Source of the DNA: Diphasiastrum complanatum
Taxonomy: Eukaryota; Streptophyta; Lycopodiopsida; Lycopodiales; Lycopodiaceae
DNA length: 64,000 bases
Assembly: GCA_029204225.1 (NCBI GenBank)
Contig: CM055109.1
Span: 44,943,045 to 45,007,044, forward strand
Direction of reading: 5' to 3'
In this document: piece by piece, positions 15,001 to 27,500 of the stretch
Numbering within the stretch: position 1 is the stretch's first letter
How the letters are laid out: each line of letters opens with the position of its first letter
Notes under the pieces: model-generated
Databases searched by the model: none
What the model saw: only the letters and a program-made list of their open reading frames with translations
What the model was told of the DNA's origin: nothing
Program-made: the position numbers and the translations under genes

Positions 15001-18000
15001 AATCACATCATCATCGGTGCCGCCGACTTGCTACAACACCAATGGAACTAATAGATCTTAATTCTGGTCAAAAACAAAAAAGTGATGACAAAAATGTGAT
15101 AAATGTTCTAGAGAGAGAAAATGGCTAAAGGGCAGTTTCGAGAGAGAGAAAACGCTAGAGAAGAAAATCTTGCATCTTCCCAATTGCTCAAAAAGTTCTC
15201 TCATACCATGTTATGATTGCAATCACATATAATGATAGTAATGAAGAACAATAACTAAAGCCATACAAGCAATAACTAAGCATAGACAAGATCTCTCGAG
15301 AAGAGCCCAAGCAATACCAATTACAAGAGAAGGAATATGATAATATACCTGATGACCAAATGACAACCCTATACATAGCCCTTAGTGGAACTGTCTAGAC
15401 ATTAGGGCTAATTATGGTACTTCGGTCCCATAAGGACATGCCCTTAATGGTAACTGGCCTAGTACCTAAAGGTTTGTTAATTAGGAGAAACAGTAATTAG
15501 GATTAGAGGAGGACAAGTCCATAACAAGAATTATATACAAAAACCATAAATTTCAGTATGGGCTCAAAATTAGGATTGATATCCAAGTATAACGCAAATT
15601 AAGAAGAGGCTTGTTGTTGTACCAACAATGAATTAGTATGATATCTTGTCTCTTAGTTTATACCATAGTTGCACTGTGTTTCTGAAACGCGTTTTAGAAT
15701 CGCGTTCAGAAACGCGTTTCGGAAATTTTTGAAAAAATTCCAAAAACGTTTTTTTTTAATTTTTTTTTTGGGGTTTTTTTTTGGGCAATATGGGTATCAG
15801 ATGAAAGCTCTAATTAAGAGCATAATTACTGTGTAATTTGCCGACTGTTTCGGGTGCAGGATGGTCCAGTTCAGGTGCATTAATCCATGTTGGGTTCTGT
15901 CAAGGATAAAAATTCAAAACTAACCTCTAGCATGTCTGGTACGATCACAGATGGTCCCAGTAAGTGTGTTTTCGCTCAGGGAGTGGAAGGCCAAGTCATG
16001 AAGGGGCCTTACCCCGGACCCTACCGTTGGGGGGCGTTGCCCCCCAAACCCCCCACTGGGGGACTACCGCCCCCCGGACCCCCTATTTCTCAGAGGGCTA
16101 CCGCCCCCCGAACCCCCTGAGCATTTATTGAAAACCAGAGCAAATAACAACCAAATAGCTATTGAAAATAAGATCTGTTTGTGCCCCATCTACTGCACTT
16201 CTGAGAGGCAAAACGCTCGTTTGACCATTGATCCCCTAAAAAAATTTCAGCCATAAGCTATTTTTCCAAAAAAAAAAATTTTTTTTTTTTTTTTTGCGAT
16301 TCTGGGAGGAGAAATGCGGTTTCTGAAACGTCTCCTCCCAAAAACGCGATTATGTGCAACTATGGTTTATACTACAAGGGATTCGAATTGTGATGGTCAT
16401 GCTTTACTCTTGTAGGCAATGCCAACTCTTCAACCCTAGGCTTTTAAGAGTGCTATTTGAATGGTGATCATGGATAGGAAAGTCAGTAAGGCAGGATTCG
16501 AATGGTACCAATGGTTTTGTTGTTTGAGCTTAGCATCTACTATGAAAGAACCCTTTCTATACATATCTCATGATCTTATCTCCAACTCACTAGGATCTCA
16601 ACGATTTCCACATTTTCTATTTGTAATGATGTGACTTCAATTCTTGCATAATGCCTTTTGGAATAGAAACCTTGAATTAGATTAATTCAGAGAATCAAAA
16701 CATTACAAGAGAGCTCATTGAGGTTCCATAATCCAAGGGATGAAGTCTATGTTTTCATACATGTGACCAAAGTATGAAGGCCCACCTATTTTTCAAGAAA
16801 ATTTTGAACTTCCAATTCAAAGTCACTTTTGTATTTAATGCGACCAAATAGTACTACCCCTTCCCTAGTCAAGCTTGTTGGTGTGAGGCTGAATATAGAA
16901 TAAGAGTTGTGTCTCAAGAAAAAGTTTTGGGAATATGCCCTACAAAAGTGGTTCTTTGAGTAGAAAGGACCATGAACGCATGACTTAGAAGTTTCAATTT
17001 ATCAGCTTGGCCCTTTGGATGTTCGTGTTGAGCTCATTCATCTCATTTTTTTTTTATGGTGCTTTAGGATGTGTCTGAGAAACTCATTGCGATGAAGATA
17101 TTAGGACTCGATTAGAGAAATAACTTATGATGCAAGTATGGCCTTTGCAAGTTTATGGCAACTTCCATTCTACCACAAAAGTCCAACTCATTAGTGGACA
17201 AAGAGTTTCTAGGAATTAGAGTATCTTGAATATTAACATAGCACCCCACATGATCTGAACTAACCTATCGAGCCATCACTACCAACATGAATGTAGTTTT
17301 GGTAGAAAAGACAATATTTGATTTTCTTGGCATCTCGAAGATTCAATTGGAAGTGGAAATTCTGCAAAAGGATCTTTTTCTTGTGTGATTTTTGTCAATG
17401 AAAGAACTAAAGGGATGCTATACTATGGAGTGTCTTTTTGAATATTATTGTGGCATTATGAATAACAACTCTTTTCTTAAATGTCCTTGTCAATGTCTTC
17501 TACAAAAATGTCTCCTATAGTTAAGCTAGAATATGATAATAATATGCAACTTTCTGGCTCACCAAAAATTCAACAACATAGACCTACAGTAAATAAATTC
17601 GCAATGTTTTTCAAGACTCTCGAAGGTATGGATGAGCATCTTGGACTAAGGTCGTCATGATCACAAGAATGTTTCACCTTTAGTTCCTTGAATAGCCTTT
17701 TTCTTTCTCTAGAAAAACCAAAAAACCTGATTGGCAAAATAACATGGATATGTTGATCTTGATTGTAGATATGTAGTCACATTAGTGACTCAAACCTAGA
17801 GATCAGTTGATGTAGGTGGAAGGTCATAAGAAAAAGCTAGCATCAATTTTTTTTTTATGGGGAGCTGTAAAGTGAATAGATAAGATGAGATAAGGACATT
17901 GTACTGTGAGTTGCAAAGTGAGTAAATAAGATGAGACAACGTTTTGTAGAGCATTGAAGAGGGCTCGGTCCCAAGATTCACACCATGATGAAAATATGTA

Positions 18001-21000
18001 GTGCTTGAGGATAGGATTACAATATTAATATGTAGGTTGGAAACATGCTCTTTGTATCTTGTAAGTGCAATAAGGCCATTAAATAAATAGGTGAACTCTG
18101 CTTATTATTCCTTCCCATTTAAGGATGAAACTCATAAATTTTTTGAGCTGATTTTGTGATTTCCAATAACAGAAACAAAGCGATGTTTATGTTTGGTACA
18201 AAGTGAAAAACTCTAGGCAAGCAAAAATCTTTCGAATCAAGGTCAGCAAAACTTTCTAACTGCTTAAACGTGAGACAATTTTTGTAATTTATATCTTTTT
18301 ACTACCATGTTTTCTCAAGTAAACCACTTTTGATTGAACTGATTTGGAGCAGGGGGAGGTTGAAGGCATCAACAGAGTGGACGGTAAAACAGAGATAATA
18401 GCTAATGAAGGAACCAACATTGTAAGATATGTAAATAGGAATTGTGCTATGTGCGTGTGACTTTATATTCTTGAGTATGTTGACGATGATGCTGATGTGC
18501 ATAACTTTGTATACATTATTTACATACACACACATGAATGTCATTAAGGAAAATTGATTTGAACTCCTTGCACATACACCAAAGCTTGTTACTCTCTTGC
18601 TTCAGGTCAAGTATATGTTGGATGAGTCACTTATTGAGTTCAATGCAGCAGTGGAGAATCAAAATTATGCTCATGCAATTTCTATTCTTGAGCCTCTTGT
18701 GCTGAATTTTGAGATTGAAGGCATGTGGAGGGAGGTAAATCATTCTTTGTTTTATCAAATATTTTAGTAACCTCTCTTAGTGAACTTTTCTTTCCTTTCC
18801 ATGTACTCTCATCCCCATGGAAAAACTAATCAAAGTGCAGAAATAAGCATTGCACGTAACATCAAAGATGAGATATACACTCTATGTAATATCGTCACAT
18901 CATTCATTCACACATGCGAAGACAAGAGAGGTCAAGATGGGATCCCCCTCCCTCCCCCCCTACCCCACCCTTTTTGCTAATTCTTATGTTATGGAAGTAT
19001 CCACCTACAAATTCCACAATGAAAAAACTTTCTAGATCCGAATTCTTGCTTTTTCTACAAATACAAAGAATGTCATTTCAAAATTCAAATTTGCAATAAA
19101 TCGCACAAGTTCAAGCTTGAATTCCACAAATTCCTTTCAAGATTCTCACTTGAACTTATAATGAGAGAAATTGATAGAGCGCGAGAGAGAATGTGAGAGA
19201 GGCTATAGAGAGAGTGTGCCATAGGTAGAGAAGAAAGAAAGAAAGAAAGAAAGAAAGCTTTATTAACGCCTTTCCATGCCAAAAGGCATATAAGACAAAA
19301 AAGTACATATCAAGTGTGTGGTGTAGGAGCGTGTAAAATGTCTCTAAAAACAATAAGGAAAACATATATGAAGTGTAGCTACTAAGAACATCATCTAGTA
19401 GCTGTAAATGATGGCAGTGCCGGTAGATGTGTATATGCTCATCATAAAGTCATAAAACTCAATCAATCAACTCCTGTTGCCACTGAAGAAAGATGTAATG
19501 GGGACTGTAGGTGGAGGTAATCTGTGTTGATGACGTACTTGGAGGTCGTCTGTGTAGTGTGTGTCTCCTCATATCAGTGATCCTACGCTCAACAAGAATC
19601 TAAGTGATACGTCGAGAGTCATCATCGATCTCACTATCATCTAAGTCTTGACCATGCCGTGATCTCCTGCAAAAAAAGGAGGTGATCTGGAGTTGTGTGT
19701 CAAGGTGACTAGACTGAGCTGGCTGATGCAGATCCTGTCGCAGAAGTTACATCTCTCTGATCATGCGTGCCACACAACGTGGATCTTTGTATGCTATGGT
19801 TGATCGTAGAGTGATGGGTGCATCTCGAAAAAGACAGTGATGTCTCCCTCTGATATCATAGTATGCTGGACATCTATAGAAAAAGTGCTCCTCAGACTCT
19901 ATCTCGGATAATGAGCACGTCGGACAAATCTGTTCCTCTCGTGGGGTACTCTGAAAACGCCTAGTCAATCATAAGCTAATGCAATAAGATTCTGAACTGA
20001 CCCAATATGAACCCGATAATCCTGAATCCAAATAACGTGGTGGAACTGGGAACCCTATTGTATCCAACTCCAAGAAATGAGTCCGATAGAAGTCAGGTTT
20101 GACCCCACGGTGGCCCTGCCACACTCGACTCAGATATGCTCTATATAACAACCGTCTGACGTAGTCATGGGTACCCAATGGGAGGTCCGTGATAGAAATG
20201 CCAAGTATGTCAAGTAAATGGGAGGCCTGAGAGAACCATGATAACTGGAACCCCCAATGAGGGGAGGCGGAGCATGAGGAATGAACACGCGCCAAAAGGC
20301 ACCTGTGGAAGAACTATATAGGGCATCAATAAGGCATCTCCCTTCACATTCACGCTTTTTGCGGCGAAGTGTATGATGGAGATTTCTACAAGTAGTACGA
20401 AGAGACGTGCATGGGCAACATAGAGGTACAAGGAGTGACACTCATCATCAAACCAAGGAGGTCTAATGGGACGAGAGGAGCTAGAAGGACGTCGATAAGG
20501 TTTGAAGGGAAGGACAATGAAGCAGCCCTAATATTATGCCATATAATGCCCTAAAACATGAACTACACTATTTTGCCAGGTTTCTACATATTTTACGAGC
20601 AAATCACATAACACACTAGAGGATCTATCTACCTTTGTTCCTAATGTATCTGAAAAAGTGGTTGACATTCGTTGTCACTAATTGAGAAACCATTTGGTTT
20701 TTGAATTTCTTGTACTTTGGAATGGCAAGTCAGATGATGAGGACACTTGGGAGAGAGAAGACTATTTAAGACTGAACTTCCCTGGTTTGCTCCCATTAGA
20801 AGGAGACTCTTAAAGGGGAGGGAATATTACGTACCCATAAGGACACGCAACAGGAAACTTGATGTGACGGTCTCAGTTATGCGACGGAGCGCTAATCTGG
20901 AGCTAGAGGTCTTTTGGGTGCCACGTGTCAATGTCTTATTGGTGCGTGGTAACCCTTTGTTATGAACCCACATCAGTTTGCACAACTGCCGCGTGTTAAT

Positions 21001-21529
21001 GGTCATGCGTGACTCCTATGGTCGGAGGTACTATGTATATAGAGGTGGATCTCCATGAGCTTTTCATTCATTCTCTCTTGGAGAATGAAGAGCTCTTCCA
21101 TTGGTGGTCAGGTCAAGACGATTATCTAGACCTCATGATGTAGGTAGGCGAGAGTCGAGGGTAAGGCATGGTGGTATGGGACATCATGGCTTACAAGAGA
21201 TCCAAGCTTGCTTGATGGTGGTCTATAGCTCCAGTGCACGGGGGTGAGGTGGCAGTACCTCTATGGTTGGGCGGTAACGTCGTTCGTCACCTGTTTGTGC
21301 TTTAGCAATGACCGGATCAACGATGGGGATTCTACACCAAGTGTGCTTCAGGTGTGCTCCAGATTGCGCTTCGGGTGTTATTTTGGAGTCTTTCATTGAA
21401 TTTTATCATTGGAAACTTACACTAGCTAGCAACGATGGTCATGGAATTGGATTTGAAGTAGCTCGTTGGCCTGTGCTATCCAATGACTACAAAGGTAAAA
21501 ACTTGGCAGCAGTAGCTCGCTACCCTCCT

Positions 21530-21589
<60 letters not shown>

Positions 21590-24500
21590 AAGAAAGAAAG
21601 AAAGCTTTATTAACGTCTTTTGGGCACCCGTGGGTGCATAAGACAGAAAAGAAAATATGTACAAGCAACACTGGGAGCATCATCCATAGGAGGAGGTAGC
21701 CGTAAAATGCTATAAACTAGCTTGAGTCCGAAAGAAGCTAGTGAGAAGCAGTTGCTGGGAGTCTAACCCCAGGTGATCTGGTACAGGCAGATGAGACCGA
21801 TGAAGAGTATGCATCTCACGAACAAGAAGTCCCAAGCAACGAACATCCGGATAGGAGACAAAACTGTGAAGTGTATGCGGGCCATGGTGAAAGAGACAAT
21901 AATATCTCCCCTATATCTCATAATACAACAGACATCTGAGGAGGAAATGGGCTCCATCTTCCACCTCCATGCAACGAGCACAAGCGACATAGACGACGCT
22001 CCCGGGGGATATCCCATGCATGACCGGCCTCAATAGCAAGCTGATGAGAGGAAATGTGCAACTGCCCAAGACGATAGCGCAGGCCGTGTGATAGGGGTTG
22101 TGAGAGATAGATTGGCAACAATGGCAAACCAAAAGGATCCAGAGAGAGGAAGTGTGTCTGGTAATAGCTCAGTCGAATGCGGGAAGGTGGGAGGGAGCTC
22201 CAAGTCTGTTGCATATATCGACAGAATAAATAGCCTCGGATATATGAATGTGTACCACGAGGAAGATCCATGATAGAGATGCCCAGATGTCGTAAGAGAT
22301 CAGACGCCTGCTGGTACCAGGATAGCTTGGCATGGGAATTAGCTAGGACACATGAAGAAGTAACCGCAACAACTATGTATCTATTCGGGTGAGATGCACG
22401 AATCTCCTGAATCCGCTGAAGAAAAAGAATAAGGCGGAAAAAGCTCTCAAGGATGATCAGAGGAGTAGCAAACTCAGCACATAGGATATCATGAGGGGTG
22501 GTAGTCTTGGCACATATCATGCGACCCAACATAGTGGCCTGAATGCGGGAAATGCCTGCCCAATCCCGGAGAGAAAGTCCTGGCAACTAGCATCTAGTAG
22601 CGGGATCAAAAATATGATTCATTGTACAACCACTCTCGAACTGGACCAATGCTGAAAGACCGGAGGAAATGTGCTCAAATGTAGCCTGGCGGAAACCTAG
22701 AAGGGGCGCAGTAAACAGGACTCCCAAGTAAGTATAAGAGGCAACAATGTCAACTTCCTGGCCGTCATAAAAGAATTGATAATTGTGAAGGCTTTCTCGA
22801 TTGGTGTTGAAAATCATGATCTTTGTCTTTTTTTAGTTAACAGAGAGACCCCAAGCAACACAAAACCGATGTAAGACCTGTAAGTGACATTGCAACCCTT
22901 CTGGTGAGGGAGAAATCAGAACAATGTCATCAGCATAAGAATGGGGATGAGCAAATGAGCCAGCGGGCAACCATCTCCACCTTCTTCACGAATGAGGCGC
23001 TCAAGATCGTCAATATAAGTGCAAACAGCGGAGGGGATAGTGGACAATCTTGCTTGACGCCACAGTGCTACGGATGGGAGAAGACAAATCAGTACCCAGC
23101 CGAATACGTGCTAGAACTCTCTCATACAGAGCAACCACTATCGCGAGAATAGAGTCGGAAAAGCCTAGCTGACGTAGTCTGGTGATCAAAAGATGACAGG
23201 GAATAGTATCAAAGGCCTTAGAGAGTTCAACAAAACAAGCAAATACCTTCTTGCCCATATGCTTTGCCTCCTCAATGATAGTACATAGGGTGCGGACATG
23301 ATCAAGATTGCTATAACCCCGGCGGAAGCCAGCTTGGCCAGTCACATACAATAGTCGAGAATCAGCCTCTGCGTAACGAAGTTTTGAAGAATAGTGGCAT
23401 ACAACTTGGCCATGGTATGACCAATCATAATAGTGCGATAGTTGTGGACATTCTGGCATCGCCTGCTTTAAGAATGGGGTGAAGGAGATTGGTGGCCCAA
23501 GGTATGGGAAAACCATCAACGACAGAGCGGTTGAAACAGTGGGCCAGGAAAGGGGAGGCGAGTTTGGCAACTGGTTTGAGGAGCTCGGCTGAAAGGAGTT
23601 CAATGTCAGACGTACGATTGTTCTTGAGTTTGATGGTGGCTTCAACCATGTCAAGAGAAAAGAGGTCACAGTGGGTAGGACGACAAGAAAGGGAGATGGA
23701 AGGGTGAACAACTATATATAGGTTGGTTGCATAGTCGACTTCGGATTGAAGAGGGATGGTTGCAATGGATAGGGGCTTATGAAGAAAGATCTTCCAAAAA
23801 GTAGCCGAGGAAGTAGAGTGGAGGGAGCAAAGGAGGTAGGAGGAACGGGAAGAAAAGTAGGCCACTTTCTTTTTGCGGAGAAGGGAACGAAGTTGCTTTT
23901 CTGCGGAAGAAGAAAGTGTAGAATTGGAGAATTTGAGGAACTCGACATATTTCTGGAAGAAAGAACAGTCGTTGTCATACCATTTATTATGGGTACGACA
24001 ATGAGAAGAGAAGCGGCGAGGGGGCGCAATGGCATGAGTGGCGGTAGTCAGGGCGTGTGTTAAAAAGGAGGCTTGGGTCGTGACATCAGAGGAGGAAGGA
24101 AAGTGGTCCAGAAGACGGGAGACGTGGGCAACATGGGCCTAGGATTGATGAGGAGGTATACGATAGTGGGTGGGTCGAACAAAGAGGGAAGGTGGAGGAG
24201 AAGGTGGACTTGGCGCTGGGGAGAAGGAGAGGTAGAGTAGAGAGTGATCAGTGAGGACCAGGGTAGAGATGGTGAAGGATGCCAGGTGGGGCAATAAAGC
24301 AGGAGATACAATGAAATAGTCCACTACGCTGTGACCGCCACCAAATGGGTGGCAAGTATATGCAGAGGATGGCCATTGAAGAAGACCATTAAGTATTATG
24401 AGACCGTGTGCTTGAGCCAACCTTAGAAGCTGTTCCCCAAAAAGCGTAACCGTCGCTGATGAGTCCTGAGAATAACGGGCATAAGAGGTATCCAACAGAT

Positions 24501-27500
24501 GAAGAGAGAGTGTGTCAGCATAGAACTCAGTCTAGCAAGCAGTTGTGCGTGCGTTAAAGTCCCCTGCAAGCAATATGTAACCCTGTAGAGAGAGTCTAGC
24601 AACGCCGTCAGAAAGGACCTGAAAAGTATCACCTCCCAAATCCATAAACATTGAAGTGTGGGGAGCAAAGTAGCACACTGCAACAAACAAGTCCTGTAGG
24701 GGAAGCTTACTCATGGATGCCTTAGTATCCTCAACAACACATGAGATATTAGGGATGATGTCCCTCTGCAAAGCACTAAGCGCAGCAAGAAGAGAAGCAA
24801 TTTCAGTCTATTGAGCATCAATCGTGGCAGCCTTAGTAAGCAAATCCGCACGAAGTTCATTGAGTTGTGAAAGAAAAGCAGCAAATTGCTTAGAAATGTA
24901 CTCATTCAGTGAGGAGATGTTCTCGGGAGTGGTGTGCCGCGTGTAGGTGTGGCATGTGTCTCCCATAGCAGTTGAGGACGAAGCGACGACCTGTGGCAGT
25001 CGAGCACTGACAGAATCAATAGGCATGGTGGACGCAATTTCCAAAGTACGAAGACGTTTGCGAGAGCCTGTAGACATAAACTTCTTAGCACGCTTTGTGC
25101 GCAAGACAAAGCCTGGAGGCAGGCGAAACGAAGCCGTAGGATGATTTGCAGGAGATAGATGAGAGAGGAAGCAAAACCCTAATCAAGCAGTTTTACGAAA
25201 ATGAGCGTAACTTTCTCATACGAAGTTTGATTGACCTGAAATTTGATTCAAATCGAAGGTAAGACAGAGCACTACGCAGTTGTCAGACTGTACTGGCAGT
25301 ACGGTACGGATACATACGGACTGTACGGATTTTACAGACTGCAAAAAATTTGATATCAAGAAAAATCAAATTTTCAAAACTCAAACTGTTGAGGATCTAT
25401 TGCAAAAGGATAGCTGCAATGAAATCTTGAGAAACAAGCTTAGAGTAGCTAAAACTAATGCAAGAAAGTGTTATGCACAAAAAAGGTAGATCTAGCCACA
25501 AAGAAAGCCAGCAAGAAGTGAGAGTTGCATTGAGATGGAAGCAGTGAGGAGATGATGGCTGCGTGGAGATGGAGATGGTGATGGAGATGGAAGCGTGGAG
25601 GTGGAGAGAGAGAGAGATTTTATTAATGTCTTTTGCATGCCAATAGGCATATAAGACATAAAAAAGTACACGTCAAATGTGTGGTACAGTGGGAGCATAT
25701 GAAACGTCTCCGCAACAGAAAAGAAATGAAATGGCAATGTACTATACTATGAATATAAAGTAGGTCTAAAAAGTCTAATGCTACCAATAAGATAATGGTA
25801 TAACTCCGTGTCATCAAGTACTGCTGCTATGAAAGATGTAATGGGGATAACGCCAAGCCCTTCACTATGGTGGTCTAATGTGGTTTCAAGAAATCATTTT
25901 GCTTCTTCAACGACATTTTGGGTATCAACAATGCCATGTACCCGAATATTGAGGGCTTTGCTGCCCCGAAGTCTTTCTTCCGAGAGAGTAGCTAAAATGA
26001 CCGAGGAAATAGTGCAGTAGGTTTAGTACCGTTCTTGAGCACCGCTGCCCACGACATGGTTTCCTCTTTATGTTGCTCTATCATGTCTTCCAATCTTGAA
26101 ACAGTTAGAGGATTCCGGTGTAGCAAGAATAGGTTGGGCCCTAAGATCGTGAGTCAATGCATCCATTTCCTTCTTCCATTTGTCGTCCAAAAAGAATTAC
26201 CATGAGATTCCTTAAAGAAGTTCAAAAAGCAACTTTATGCAAATCTTATGGAACTACTTTCAGGTCCTGTCCTAAGTCTAGCTAGTGGTTACTTCAGCGC
26301 TCTCATTACCTCTCATTGTATCAATTGTGTGATTCTCTAATGCAAGTTTGTTCTCTCCCCATCTTCTCTCTCATGGATTGAATATATGTTGCATGCTCTA
26401 ATCTTCAACACTCTTTTGATGCAAGAATGATGAGTATCATCAAGATGTTTTGGCTAGAACAGTTTACTGGACAAACCTCATATGAGCCACAAAGTGAAAA
26501 AAGAATTGAGATTCAAGACTATGAGACTTTATATAAGTGGTTTTTTCAGTCCAATATAAGCATAGTACATGTCCTTAGACTATGCAACATCAACGTTTCC
26601 TTTCACGTTGCTTTCACTTGGATGTGCATGCATTGTACCAGACACTATCATAAGTTCATCAAAGATGAATATGCGTAGATTATCCACTCAACACAATAAT
26701 CCCTCTTTATTAGGAAATGAGAGTAGCAGTTGTAAGAGGCATGGTTAGTCATTATGTTTTCCTCTAAAAGTCTGGTAGGCTTGATTCTACTCTTGATTTT
26801 CTTTTATCGTAATTTGAAAAATGTGATAGTACAATTATGTGTGCCCAAGCGTTACTTGGATTCTAAATTATGAGGAAATGTGCAGCTGGGAAAGATTGCT
26901 CTTGAAAAATCTGATTTAATATCTGCGGAGCGATGCTATGCAGCTATTGGAGATGCAGCCTATGCTTGTTATCTCCACAAGGTAGTGAATTTTGAAAGTT
27001 TAATGTCATGCATAGTATTGAGTGATAAACTTCAATGAAAGAAATCCAAGAGATCCCTGGTGTACATTTGCTATTCTTTTGTCTATGTCTTGGTTATGAG
27101 CACTCTATAGACAAACAATAAGAACAACAAAAGAGAAATACCTAAGTTCTCAAGAAAAAAGCTAAAAAAATATCAGTGTTTCTTAACTCTTTTTTTTTAT
27201 AAAAAAGCTAATCTTGTTGAGACTTTTAGAAAAGAGGGCATCCATTTATTGCAAAAAAATGTAAAATGCAAGTAAGTTCACCTGAAATGATACAAGCTTG
27301 CTATATGCTTAGTTTCTCAATATTGGTTTTCCTATTTTTTGAGCACTTCTGGGGCCCAAAGTGTTTAGGTCTAGTGGTGGTTTCACACTTGACTCTTGGC
27401 AAGTCCCTTAGCCAAAATGGAGTCTTACCATTTGTTTATTGAGATTAAACGGCCTCCCCACTTTCATACTTACTTTGAGTTGGCACCATGTGGCACATGA

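Larger units (their letters stand above)
21587..25165 (-). mobile_element. LINE copy 2, near full length, degenerate
   Basis: Minus-strand order: coiled-coil-like N-terminal segment (25104-24780), partial APE-type endonuclease with GDFNART (about 24580-24560) and TDHSLL (about 24250), a linker, RT (about 23400-22590) with SYADDIVLIS, then the C-terminal region (22586-21900) and 3' end at 21607. Frames are broken at several points. The 3' sequence TTTGTCTTATGCACCC-type text is shared with copies 1 and 3. Confidence 0.85.

Noticed and set aside
15887-16120. 77-codon ORF with Pro/Gly-rich end
   Set aside because: It is a read-through of the GC-rich hairpin block in the TIR element, not a protein gene.
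16640-16700. IMPFGIE-like reading suggesting RT
   Set aside because: A single short match without neighbouring RT motifs; not enough.
23779-24063. Plus-strand ORFs across 21.7-25.1 kb
   Set aside because: They are antisense shadows of the minus-strand LINE coding sequence.
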